A DNA stretch of 64,000 nucleotides from Tissierellales bacterium (GTDB taxonomy: Bacteria; Bacillota; Clostridia; Tissierellales; Sedimentibacteraceae), in the NCBI GenBank assembly GCA_018433765.1, contig JAHDQO010000001.1:434001-498000 (forward strand), in the 5' to 3' direction. Position numbers and translations under genes: made by a program. The first letter of the stretch is position 1. Every line of letters begins with the position of its first letter. Shown here piece by piece: positions 28,201 to 35,671 of this stretch. A model generated the notes under the pieces. It saw only the letters and a list, made by a program, of their open reading frames with translations, was not told where the DNA came from and did no database searches.

Positions 28201-29086
28201 TTTATCTTTTGGAAAGTGTATTGATAACGTTAGTGTAGAATGTATAAGAAATTTATGTATTTCGTTAGTAAAATATAGTATAGAAGGTAAATTAATAGTG
28301 CTGGATATAATTAATAGTTGTGATAACAAGAGAGATAGATTAAAAGATATATTAATTAGTATAATTTTTGATATAGATATAATCAATAATTTAAATAAAT
28401 TTTCTCAAATGGATAAACATCACTGGGAAAAGAATTTAAAACTATTGTTAAAAGAAGATGATGGAAAAAAACATGCTATTAAGTTATATAAGATAATTAT
28501 ATATAGTTTGTTTACCTATAAAAATGATTTAGATAAAGATAAACAATATGAAATAGTTTTAAAAATATTATTAGAAAATTATCCTAAAGAAATATGGAAA
28601 TTACTAGTTGGCGATTTGGTAAAGACTAGTAAAGAAGAAACATGGAAACTTAAGGAATTATTACGTGCTCGTTGGCTGTATATAAATGATGATAGTACTC
28701 TTATAGAATTAATTAATCAAAAAGATGTAATAAATGACATTAATAGGAATGGTATAAAATTAGCTTTAATAATATCTAAAATAATAAGGAAATATGATTA
28801 TAGTAGTGATAGTCCTAGATTTAATTTGATAATTAGATATATTATAGAAAATTATGGTGAAAATAACAAACACATATTAGATAATATATCTTTTAATATG
28901 GGACATAAATGTTGGGTTGGGTCTAGAATTCCTTTGTATGAAGAAAAAATAAAAGTATTAAGTGAGTATGTTGATTATAATAAAATTAACATACAGAATT
29001 GGGCCAGAGAGAGTATAGATAAAATAAATAAAGCTATAGATATAGAAAAAATAAGAGAAGAAGAAAGGGACAAGGGTATACTTTAA
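25295..29086 (+). CDS. Nuclease-STAND NTPase (Avs-like)
   Basis: A 1263-residue protein. The N-terminal ~190 residues contain GGEDASIKW (~53) and FQCKST (~79), the spaced acidic-QxK pattern of Mrr-like PD-(D/E)xK nucleases. A P-loop GLSGLGKTR lies near 238 and Walker B VVDNC near 296, followed by a winged-helix-like region. The C-terminal ~700 residues are helical repeats, expected to be the ligand sensor. This nuclease-STAND-repeat layout is that of Avs-type antiphage NTPases, which recognise phage proteins and then cut DNA. It lies 135 bp after the MPE-Hsp90 gene, in the same hairpin-bounded block. Confidence 0.7.
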   Translation: MSNIYEVTNEHIEKLNDLQLTKILSKLMYLEANKYNIDKSKVNCSLKITVSDGGEDASIKWNNGPQSTDWFKCRYNLFQCKSTRMGPAKCKEELLQKKKSGEVVRKLKPRVEKVFGEKGSYILFYYKSLNMEGVKERIAKFREALKEAKKDYYKTASIHIYDANKIAAWVNNYLAAIIEVLRYNGVYLPANLLTWDEWSKYKEHSKYKFETDEKIESHIKQLRKHFKDGENKIARIVGLSGLGKTRIALETFRNNDTLQNNFINKKVVYIDAIYCENEIVPLVVEFRRNEISGILVVDNCSIELHKRLVNEIKHKSSKLNILTLDYNLETISCDYPIIEIKQVSTDVVKKIIKQSYNNIPDDDINRIAEFAQGFPQMAVLISEARLNGEDTLGILNDTEIANKLLWGRDNPDDLKLEVIKACSIFENFGFFEDKVEERDYIAEIICDDRINKDNFYRYTKYFIKKGILDKRGRYLAVTPLPLAIRLAAQWWKECSPEKGKKIILSDMPNNMVDFLCNQISKLHFVEETRELTGDLCSKTSPFGQAEVLTTNRGGRIFRALSKVNPQSASIAIYNAFKKYSVEELKKITIERRELVWALENLCFWKKTFDNSARTLLMLAAAENESWANNATGILTQLFHIFLSGTQAEPKQRLNIVKEALVKNEEEYKILAIKILGSAIVTEGFAKMSGPEKQGSRPTSEEWKPALWKEVFDYWEEALMLLTNIAIQKNKLGVMARKEITGGFRGLVQYGRINALDSSLNVIGKEFNYNWFELIDSIKNTIKFESSNMPREGIYKLNEWLNLFMPNLLKDKLKLIVSLPNWEYEENEKGHYINVAEIRCKEFAKECIENIEELYENLFVIYCGEQRQGYNFGKELGLLCNKPQVFINKSIECLVDNEDPNLVVLGGFLNSLKIKDNKIVENTLDYIVSNKKLKKHLVYLTSMINPVDNDIDRIQMLFNDKENIISSFRYLSFGKCIDNVSVECIRNLCISLVKYSIEGKLIVLDIINSCDNKRDRLKDILISIIFDIDIINNLNKFSQMDKHHWEKNLKLLLKEDDGKKHAIKLYKIIIYSLFTYKNDLDKDKQYEIVLKILLENYPKEIWKLLVGDLVKTSKEETWKLKELLRARWLYINDDSTLIELINQKDVINDINRNGIKLALIISKIIRKYDYSSDSPRFNLIIRYIIENYGENNKHILDNISFNMGHKCWVGSRIPLYEEKIKVLSEYVDYNKINIQNWARESIDKINKAIDIEKIREEERDKGIL

Positions 29087-29113
29087 TAATTTTATAAAAA
29101 ATAATAAAATTAC

Positions 29114-29167
29114 AACTTTCCATTATCCATATTAGTATAAGTAAATAATGTCTATAATGAGAAGTAA
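29114..29167 (+). repeat. Covarying hairpin repeat, copy C
   Basis: The arms AACTTTCCATTAT and ATAATGAGAAGT pair with two mismatches. The interior CCATATTAGTATAAGT and GTCTATAATG match copies A and B. It lies 27 bp after the STAND gene and closes the second module. No T-run follows. Confidence 0.7.
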
Positions 29168-29274
29168 AATTAGGAATTAGTTAATTGTGAGTAGAGCTAT
29201 TTGAACTTTGGATGCAGTACGGTAAACTGCTATAAGTATAGTTATTTATATAATATACAAGGGGTAATAATATA

Positions 29275-29491
29275 TGATTATTGAAAACAAACAATATAGA
29301 AGGTAAAAAACTAAAATGGATACTTCGTTGTCCAACAAAAGATGATGCATTTGAATTATCTAAATTAAAAGTTAAAATTGATGGAGAAACAGAAAATCTT
29401 AATAGGAACTGGTGAAGCTCTATTAACACTAGAAGACTTTGAAAAAATTATTTATGAAGTTTTAACGATAGAAAAAACATACTCTATATAA
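29275..29491 (+). pseudogene. Frameshifted GNAT acetyltransferase N-terminal fragment
   Basis: Across three frames the sequence reads MIIEN, then KTNNIEGKKLKWILRCPTKD, DAFELSKLKVKIDGETENLN, then GEALLTLEDFEKIIYE before a stop. The RCPTKDDAFELSKLKVKIDGE segment is typical of the start of GNAT acetyltransferases. The acetyl-CoA-binding part is absent. Clearly a decayed fragment. Confidence 0.6.
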
Positions 29492-29639
29492 ATCATATAG
29501 TATACATATAATCTTTTGGGAAAGTAAAAGTGATTACTGGTCATATGGGATATACAAGAAAAAAAGACACAAAACCTGTGGTTTAAAGAAAAGTATTATT
29601 GATATCTGTTGAAGATTAGAAACAGATCAGATTGAAATA

Positions 29640-30156
29640 AGTTATAAAATACATAGAATATCATGATATAAATAATATTGAAGAAGGACGAGTTATTTTT
29701 GTATTTGATTTACTATATAAAGAGTATTCAAGTAAATTGTTAGAAAGAAAGGAAGCAATGAAGCATGTGAAAAAGAATATAAAATTTGATAATGTGAAGA
29801 TTGTTTATTCAATTCTATCAGAATTACTTAAGAAAGAGATTTTTAGTTACTATTCATTTGCACATGAAGTAAGGCTTTCCATTATCTTTTTAAATCAAGA
29901 TAAATGTAAGGAAATTGAGAAGATATTTATAAAACAACCAAGAAGTAGTGTAGGTTTTACAATATTTAATAAATTTAATCATAATCCAGTTCTTGCTATT
30001 GAAGTAGATGGTACGGAGTTTCATTTAAATAATCCAGCTCAGTTAGTAAAAGACAAAAAGAAGGATGGTATATTTGAAAAATATGGTATACCAATATTAC
30101 GACTAGCAACCAATCAAGCTAGTACCATAGTAGTAGTAAAATATTATAAGCATTAG
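29640..30156 (+). pseudogene. C-terminal DUF2726-type nuclease domain, remnant of a large helicase
   Basis: The open frame includes VIFVFDLLYKEYSSKLLERK and later VLAIEVDGTEFHLNNPAQLV, then DKKKDGIFEKYGIPILRL. This is the DUF2726/DUF559-like nuclease-fold tail found after SF1 helicase domains in large proteins. The helicase part is missing, with stops just upstream. An in-frame ATG at 29758 could give a 132-residue product, but a remnant is more likely. It is a second sign that this side of the defence island has been eroded. Confidence 0.55.
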
Positions 30157-30208
30157 CTAGTTAAAAGCCAATAATATGTAATTTGCTTTAATTAGTACAA
30201 AAATAATA

Positions 30209-30709
30209 CTATTTCAAGAAATCTCCCTTATATTCAACAGGAATATTAACCTTATATCCCCTGTTATTCATCCCATGTAGCTTGATGGATAACAGGTTTC
30301 TATCTACATACAGTATTTTTGCACATGTAAAAAAATCATAACCAGATTTTAGAATTTGAATAACCTTATTATCCTCTATAAGAATTTCAGCAGTAAACAA
30401 ATTAGCTTCATACTCAGCTATATTAGTCATGTTATATATATCACTCTTTGTAAAAAACTGAGTCATATTTCTATGTAATTGATCATGACCAAGTTCATGA
30501 CAAGCTACGATTTTAGCCATGGTTTCATCAAGCCCATTATCAATACATATAAATCTATTTCTCTGGCTAACAGTATAGAAGCCCTTCAAATCTTCTAAAT
30601 ATTTAAATTTAACATATATATTAAGTTTTTCAGCTAATACAAACGGATTACTTGTTTTGTATTTTTTCTTTAATGAGCAAGCTAGCTCGTGTATATAATC
30701 TGTTCTCAT
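30209..30709 (-). CDS. ImmA/IrrE-type metallopeptidase
   Basis: A 166-residue protein with the zinc-protease motif HELGHDQLH at about residues 91-99 and a downstream glutamate (EYEANLFTAE). This family (COG2856) cleaves a partner XRE repressor to induce mobile elements, as ImmA does to ImmR in ICEBs1. The putative repressor lies directly upstream on the same strand. The pairing points to control of a mobile element, though no integrase is in view. Confidence 0.8.
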   Translation of the reverse strand: MRTDYIHELACSLKKKYKTSNPFVLAEKLNIYVKFKYLEDLKGFYTVSQRNRFICIDNGLDETMAKIVACHELGHDQLHRNMTQFFTKSDIYNMTNIAEYEANLFTAEILIEDNKVIQILKSGYDFFTCAKILYVDRNLLSIKLHGMNNRGYKVNIPVEYKGDFLK

Positions 30710-30736
30710 AGTGTTGTCCCTACCCCTGTAAATGTA

Positions 30737-31153
30737 TTATTCCATGCCTTTATCTTTAAGATATTTTTTTGGAGTATATTTTTTATTTATTATCTTACTT
30801 TCCCAATAGATTTCTTGCATAGCTTGAAATACAGCATCCTTACTTTCTTGACTTAGTTCTCCGCCTGCAAATAAAGCTCTAGTTTCATTAACAATCTCTT
30901 CAGCTCTTTTTTTACCCTTTGAACCTCCTTTGTCAGATGCTTCTAAAATAAATATTTCTTCTTCAGATAATAAAAAGCTCATGGTTGTATCTAATGCTTT
31001 GACCAGTTTAGCAAGGTTTTTTTTACTAGGCATATTTACTCCAGACTCATAATATTGTATCTGTCTCAACGAAACACCAATAGATTTTGCTAGTTCTTTT
31101 TGGGTTAAATTTTTTGCCTCTCTTGTTTTTGCTAGTTTTTCGGGAAATTTCAC
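30737..31153 (-). CDS. XRE-family repressor (ImmR-like)
   Basis: The N-terminal helix-turn-helix is clear: LTQKELAKSIGVSLRQIQYY near residues 17-36, then YESGVNMPSKKNLAKLVKAL. A C-terminal region with AEEIVNETRALFAGGELS may be the site of ImmA action. GTG 31153 has GAGGTG at 7-bp spacing; an upstream ATG (31171) lacks one. The gene is transcribed away from a sigma-A-type promoter and a perfect palindrome that it probably binds. Confidence 0.75.
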   Translation of the reverse strand: MKFPEKLAKTREAKNLTQKELAKSIGVSLRQIQYYESGVNMPSKKNLAKLVKALDTTMSFLLSEEEIFILEASDKGGSKGKKRAEEIVNETRALFAGGELSQESKDAVFQAMQEIYWESKIINKKYTPKKYLKDKGME

Positions 31154-31184
31154 AATTGTACACCTCTTCAAAAATTTATTTATG

Positions 31185-31270
31185 TTGACACAGAACTTTT
31201 GTTCGTATATAATGCTTCATATAACGAAGTAAAACTTCATATAAATTATATAATACAAACATATGTTTGT
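31185..31270 (+). promoter_or_regulatory. Consensus promoter with repeats and palindromic operator
   Basis: TTGACA (31185-31190), 17 bp, TATAAT (31208-31213). Downstream lie two direct repeats CTTCATATAA (31215 and 31234) and a perfect 16-bp palindrome ACAAACATATGTTTGT (31255-31270). It fires to the right, toward the 73-residue ORF, and lies between it and the divergent repressor: the standard switch region of an ImmR-type element. Confidence 0.65.
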
Positions 31271-31304
31271 CAAATGAAAAACTCAAGGAAGGGGCAAGAA
31301 AAAT

Positions 31305-31526
31305 ATGGTAAATAAGAACATACTAATGAGTTTAGTAAATCGACATAAAAATATTGACCCTAAAATATATCATAATGCACTACAACTTTTGAAAATATAC
31401 TCAGATGTTGTTTGGATTAATGTTGAAGAATATAGTGATGTAGTATGTGAGTGTAGTGAAATATCATTTATTTGGTGTATCATTATGGGGATTCATTATA
31501 CCAAAGATACTGAAAACATTACATAA
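31305..31526 (+). CDS. Small protein downstream of the element switch
   Basis: A 73-residue protein with AGGAAGGGG upstream. The N-terminal half (MVNKNILMSLVNRHKNIDPK) and DVVWINVEEYSDVVCECSEI are soluble-looking. I do not recognise it. It is the first gene under the promoter controlled by the XRE/ImmA pair, so it may be an early element gene such as an excisionase-like or regulatory protein (position only). The following 360 bp has no further intact gene of this operon. Confidence 0.45.
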   Translation: MVNKNILMSLVNRHKNIDPKIYHNALQLLKIYSDVVWINVEEYSDVVCECSEISFIWCIIMGIHYTKDTENIT

Positions 31527-31683
31527 AACTGAAAAAAATGAGATTGAAATGGCATTAAATTGAGATGTGAATGAGACAAAAATAAGATAAAAAAGGAACA
31601 GTTTTGACACTGACATAATATACAAATACTGCTAAAATGATAGTATGGCATAAAATACCACTAAAAATTGCATATTGAGATAT

Positions 31684-31725
31684 AAAGGCTCTATGACCTT
31701 AACGGGTTATAGAGCCTTTTTTTAT
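31684..31725 (+). terminator. Strong intrinsic terminator
   Basis: AAAGGCTCTAT pairs with ATAGAGCCTTT, followed by seven T. It ends the transcript from the element switch. Confidence 0.8.
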
Positions 31726-31741
31726 ACCTATTTTTAAGAAA

Positions 31742-31767
31742 GCCACGGTTATCGTGGTTTTTTTGCG
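31742..31767 (+). terminator. Second short terminator
   Basis: CCACG-gttat-CGTGG followed by a T-run, directly downstream of the previous terminator. Confidence 0.6.
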
Positions 31768-31900
31768 TTTATAAAAGGTTCTTTCTCCTTATGCATTTGT
31801 ATGAAAAGGAGGAAGTCAAATGGTAAGCAATATACGAATACCTTGTACCTCCATATAACTTTGGACATTTAAAAATTCAAGAAATATGGAGGATGAGAAG

Positions 31901-32380
31901 ATGAATAAAACTATTTTATGTAATAAGTGTAAGGACGTTAAGAATGAAAATGAGTTATGTAGTAAATGTGCCTTTTATATTAAGCACTATTGTAGCAACT
32001 GCTATGAGAAGTCAGAAGAAACATGCAATATATGCAGAGAAGCTAGGGCATTTTTAGATAGTGATGATAAAAGACAAGCTTCAAAAGAACGAACAAATAG
32101 AAACCATATTATTCACATTAGCTTAGAGTATGCAGAAAGTAAAAAAATGATTGCTAGTTCTACTAAAAATATTTTAGACAGTGTGATTGGTAATGATAAA
32201 AACCAAAGGATATTAAAAGCTTTTAATTGCTTAACTAAAACCCAAAAAAGAAGGTTTATTGCATATCACATAGATGGATTAACTCTTGATGAAATTGCTC
32301 GTAAAGAAGGGATTAGCATAAAGAATATACATAAATCAATTAAGCAATCAGAGAAAAAATTAAAAAACTTTTTAAAATAG
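31901..32380 (+). CDS. Sigma-70 region 4-like protein with zinc-ribbon N-terminus
   Basis: A 159-residue protein. The N-terminus has CNKC, CSKC, CSNC and CNIC pairs (residues ~6-45), which should bind zinc. The C-terminus, LTKTQKRRFIAYHIDGLTLD followed by EIARKEGISIKNIHKSIKQS, is the sigma region 4 helix-turn-helix that recognises -35 elements. Similar sigma-like proteins regulate clostridial conjugative transposons. ATG 31901 has GGAGG at proper spacing. It is followed directly by a long structured non-coding region. Confidence 0.65.
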   Translation: MNKTILCNKCKDVKNENELCSKCAFYIKHYCSNCYEKSEETCNICREARAFLDSDDKRQASKERTNRNHIIHISLEYAESKKMIASSTKNILDSVIGNDKNQRILKAFNCLTKTQKRRFIAYHIDGLTLDEIARKEGISIKNIHKSIKQSEKKLKNFLK

Positions 32381-32411
32381 GGGTAAAAAATCGCCGTTTG
32401 TTTTCCTAGTT

Positions 32412-32870
32412 TATGAAGGGACTTTTTCCTTCATGAACTTTGACAAATAATGAGGTACTAGATGATGTAGATATATCATCTAGTATTCCTCATTAACATT
32501 TAATTTCTAAGGTACGTTACCTTGTAGCCGAAAGGAAAGCAACATTAATGACTCCGCCAAGACCATATTATATGAGAGCGATAAGGGTTGATAAAAATAG
32601 TTTCGTGGTTATGAAACTAATTGCATTGACCTACAAGGGAAAAGTTTAGATGATACTTCTGTATAGTCCTAGTGTTAAACATGGAGTGCAGTCACTGGAG
32701 ATCCCAGTGATGAAAATAGTGCAGTTTGCAAGCAGAAAGCTGCATTAGGTTCAATGAGAATAGCCACCACTATTCGCCTTAGGAATATAATTATTAATTC
32801 TATAACTGCTTAACGCTATTCTTATGGAGCATGATCTAGGTGCTGTATAAGAATGGTGTTAAAGAAAACA
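32412..32870 (+). ncRNA. Candidate large structured non-coding RNA
   Basis: The region is rich in strong pairings and has no ORF. In order: ATGAAGG/CCTTCAT; a ~19-bp stem at 32449-32495 (AATGAGG...TACTAGATGAT with its complement); an 8-bp long-range stem CCTTGTAG/CTACAAGG (32520-32527 with 32631-32638) enclosing AGTTTC/GAAACT; CACTGG/CCAGTG; TGCAG/CTGCA; GAATAG/CTATTC; and a 16-bp stem at 32810-32825 with 32847-32862 containing two G-U pairs. I see no group II domain V or group I core. It follows the sigma-like gene and precedes a broken helicase gene, so it may belong to a conjugative transposon remnant. Confidence 0.45.
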
Positions 32871-32916
32871 AGTAAAAAAATGGAGGATATAAAATGTGCA
32901 AAATCAATTGAAATAC

Positions 32917-33396
32917 AAGCTATGCCAAGAATAAACTACAAGAAAAAGTAAAGCTAGAAAAGAATGAAACAGGTATTTTTATATCAAGAGACTGTATCGT
33001 AACGGAAACATATACAGGAAAATCTTATAAGTACAGAGCTTACAATTATATTACTGGTGAAACTAAGTACATGGGATATAAGAAAAAGCTATTAAAGAAG
33101 CTGTATACAAAGAACTATTATCAAAGGTAGCTGATCTTTCTTTTTACAATATTAGTTACCCAGAAGATGGGGAACAACTTATAGAATATATATTTACTAC
33201 AGTATTCAAAAGTTTTGGATTCAATAAAAGAGAAGAGCAAATAGAACTTTCCAAACATATGTATAAAGTAATGATGGAACAATCTATATCATTAAGTGAT
33301 ATAGCAGTAGGTCTTGGTAAAACCCATGCTTATCTTGTTGCATCCATTGTGTACCATGTGGAGACAGTAGTATTGATGTCAAGGGTTGAGAAATAA
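32917..33396 (+). pseudogene. Truncated DinG/Rad3-like helicase of a mobile element
   Basis: Joined frames read KVKLEKNETGIFISRDCIVT, then KEAVYKELLSKVADLSFYNI, then NKREEQIELSKHMYKVMMEQ followed by LSDIAVGLGKTHAYLVASIV. The last part is a Q-motif and Walker A-like region of DinG/Rad3-family helicases, with the usual GTGKT changed to GLGKT. The frame ends at 33396 and the rest of the helicase is missing. At least one frameshift lies near 33090. Confidence 0.5.
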
Positions 33397-33672
33397 GAGC
33401 TATTCAAAATACTGATAAATAAAGTGTTTCTAGACATTGAGTATTTATCTAGGAAATTTTACTATAGATACTAATGTAGGAAACCCTTATTTTTATTGTT
33501 TAAGGAAACATATCAACTACCCTAAAAGTGATGAGGTTGAGTTGACAGATTAAATAAATTAGTGGGGTTGTGGAGATAGGATAGATATGATAAAGTGTAT
33601 AAATAGCTAACCATCATATTGTATTATTTACAATGTTAAATAGGCTTTAAGCTTATAAAGGAGAACAAATAG
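33397..33672 (+). other. Gap after the helicase remnant
   Basis: No convincing ORF or RNA feature; short broken frames only. AAAGGAG at 33657-33663 serves the next gene. Confidence 0.35.
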
Positions 33673-34323
33673 ATGATTAATATTATTAAAGTAAAAGGCA
33701 TTTCAAATAGTTATCCAGAAGAAATTGAAGGGACAAATGAATGGTATTGTTTTATAGAAGGAGCAAGTGAAGCATATGATTTATATGAAGCGGAGGAAAT
33801 ATTTAATATGGCTGGATGTTTTAAAGGAACCGTTCATCATTTAATTCATTATCCTGATGCTGAAGTTCATTCGCCGTTTCAAATTCAAGAGAATGTATAT
33901 GTTGGAAAACCTATATGGAATAATGGGGAATTGAATTTTTTGGTTGTTAATTTTCATAAAAAGTTAATTAGAATTACAAGATACATTCCAGAAAAGAAAA
34001 AGATAGAAATTATTACAGAATTGTCTTTATTAGAAGTTGAGAATTGCTATAATTTAATGCTTGAAATAATGCCACTTACCCTTGGAAGAAGCGGAAATGA
34101 CGGCTTCTATGAAATTATTTGGCCAGAAAAAAAGAAGATTGCAATTGGAAAAACAGAGACGGTATTATTTCGTGATGAAGATAAATTATATCTATCTGAA
34201 TGGTATGAGGATCCAGAATATCATGAAAATATAATAGTTAGAGATATTCAGACAGGAGAAATAATAGAAAAAAGTGAAGGATATTTACGTAGATTACCTA
34301 ATAACGTGTATTGGAAAATTTAA
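33673..34323 (+). CDS. Conserved-looking protein of unknown function
   Basis: A 216-residue soluble protein with AAGGAG upstream. It is acidic and rich in aromatic residues, with segments EWYCFIEGASEAYDLYEAEE and HLIHYPDAEVHSPFQIQENV and predicted beta strands such as IGKTETVLFRDEDKLYLSEW. I do not recognise a family; an all-beta WD/propeller-like fragment is possible but not supported by clear repeats. It stands alone between the helicase remnant and a repeat. Confidence 0.5.
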   Translation: MINIIKVKGISNSYPEEIEGTNEWYCFIEGASEAYDLYEAEEIFNMAGCFKGTVHHLIHYPDAEVHSPFQIQENVYVGKPIWNNGELNFLVVNFHKKLIRITRYIPEKKKIEIITELSLLEVENCYNLMLEIMPLTLGRSGNDGFYEIIWPEKKKIAIGKTETVLFRDEDKLYLSEWYEDPEYHENIIVRDIQTGEIIEKSEGYLRRLPNNVYWKI

Positions 34324-34351
34324 ATATAAATTAAATATCATTTACTCATAG

Positions 34352-34457
34352 CTAATAAAAACAGCGAAAATCACGTCCAAAAAGACCTAAAAAGGAGTAT
34401 TGAAATAAGATTTGCTATATGACCTCGTATGTGTAAACACGTTAGTGAATAGTTGAT
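34352..34457 (+). repeat. Direct repeat R2, copy 1
   Basis: About 105 bp, roughly 80-85% identical by eye to 36094-36200. In one frame both copies read as the same peptide (NKNSENHV-KDLKRSIEI, ending AI and stop) with mostly third-position differences, so it may be a duplicated 3' end of a lost gene. Confidence 0.55.
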
Positions 34458-34486
34458 TTTACGTACTAAAATAGAAAATAGGTTGT

Positions 34487-34528
34487 AAAAAAATCCTTAA
34501 TTTGAATTAGTGAATTCAGGATTTTTTA
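34487..34528 (+). terminator. Intrinsic terminator
   Basis: AAATCCT pairs with AGGATTT, followed by T6. Confidence 0.6.
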
Positions 34529-34604
34529 GTGTAAGTAAATGTATAAATTAAGTTTAAATGAAAATAAAATAAACTTTAAAGAATTAGGTAAAAGGATTTA
34601 AGAA

Positions 34605-34631
34605 AACAGCTGAAAATCAGCTGTTTTTTGT
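34605..34631. terminator. Bidirectional terminator
   Basis: AACAGCTG-aaaat-CAGCTGTT with T-runs on both strands. It can end the leftward acetyltransferase gene. Confidence 0.6.
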
Positions 34632-34666
34632 TCTGAAGATAGAAGACAAGCAATAGATTAGCTTGA

Positions 34667-35224
34667 TTATTGATTTCTCATAGTTCTGTACTCATCAGCT
34701 AGAATACCCATTATATATGCATCATGATAAGCATTATTAAAGTATAAACATTGACGTCTTATACCTTCTTCCTTGAATCCTAATGTAGTATAAACATGTA
34801 TTCCTCGTGTATTGAAGTTATACACTTCTAACTCAATACGATTAAGATTAAGCATACCAAAGCCATAGTCCAGTAATAATCTCATAGCCTCTGTACCGTA
34901 GCCATGATTAAAATCTTTGTCTTCAAACAGACTAATACGTATATTCCCTACTTTATTAACGAAGTCAATATCATTAAGTACAATCTCACCTATGATTTCA
35001 TCTGTTTCGTTCTGGACAATGAATAAATCTAATCGTTCAGAATCATTTTCAATGTTATTAACATAGGATGAGATAGATTTTTTTGTAATAATATTCTTAC
35101 TTCCTGTATATAGACAACTATCATAGCTAGCTGACTGTAGTTTATTGGTATATTCATCAATATACTCTGATTCTATAGGAATGAGATATACTTTCTTACC
35201 TATAAAAAAAGGATTTTTATTCAT
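34667..35224 (-). CDS. RimJ/RimL-type GNAT acetyltransferase
   Basis: A 185-residue GNAT enzyme that would transfer an acetyl group from acetyl-CoA to an amine. The N-terminal KKVYLIPIESEYIDEYTNKL and mid-part ETDEIIGEIVLNDIDFVNKV lead to the acetyl-CoA loop near NHGYGTEAMRLLLDYGFGML, then NLNRIELEVYNFNTRGIHVY and GFKEEGIRR. This is the classic RimJ/L (ribosomal-protein N-acetyltransferase) pattern; the real substrate could be a drug or peptide. GGAGGTT lies upstream of the start. Confidence 0.75.
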   Translation of the reverse strand: MNKNPFFIGKKVYLIPIESEYIDEYTNKLQSASYDSCLYTGSKNIITKKSISSYVNNIENDSERLDLFIVQNETDEIIGEIVLNDIDFVNKVGNIRISLFEDKDFNHGYGTEAMRLLLDYGFGMLNLNRIELEVYNFNTRGIHVYTTLGFKEEGIRRQCLYFNNAYHDAYIMGILADEYRTMRNQ

Positions 35225-35671
35225 TTGTAAACCTCCGTTTAGTCATTTATTATACTCAGTGCGTATATCTTTTATGTACTAATTTATGCAATATGGTATC
35301 ACTGTGTATATCTCATAAGATTCAGGACCTTATTAGATAACATTTTACCATATTATAATTATGAAAACCACTATAATAACATCAGTTATTGCTTTCATTA
35401 GATTAATCAATCAACATTATATTCTATGAGCATTTTTATTGCCAAGTCTTTATCAAATCCAGAAGAAATAATAAATTCAACCTTATTTTTATTGTCAGGA
35501 CATTGAAATAAGGATATACTTCTTATTTAACTCACGGACAATACAATTTCTTTCACTTTGTCTAAACTCTTTAATTCTCTTTATCCTAAGCTTTCTTAGC
35601 TGTTGACAGTAAGAGTACATTGTGTTATCATAATTTAAGAGTACATATTGTAATCAAAGGAGAATGTAACC
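35225..35671 (+). promoter_or_regulatory. Divergent region with BlaI-type promoter/operator
   Basis: Toward the right: TTGACA (35603-35608), 17 bp, TATCAT. Two direct repeats AAGAGTACAT (35611-35620, 35637-35646) overlap it; the second is part of TACATATTGTA, a near-palindrome like TACA/TGTA Bla operators. They should bind the BlaI-like protein encoded next. The left ~370 bp holds no gene I can support. Confidence 0.5.

Noticed and set aside
17011-29167. Integron attC sites for the three hairpins
   Set aside because: Size and folding are similar, and copy A starts AAC and ends GTT. Copies B and C lack the paired core sites, and no integron integrase is in view.
17011-29167. Terminators or a CRISPR array for the hairpins
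   Set aside because: No T-runs follow, and copies are 4-8 kb apart rather than at spacer distance.
30209-31171. Type II toxin-antitoxin pair
   Set aside because: HELGH peptidase plus XRE repressor with a divergent switch fits ImmA/ImmR control better than a toxin-antitoxin module, although the folds overlap with RES/Xre-like pairs.
32412-32870. Group II or group I intron
   Set aside because: No domain V hairpin, no GUGYG-like 5' end, no reverse transcriptase, and no recognisable P7 core.
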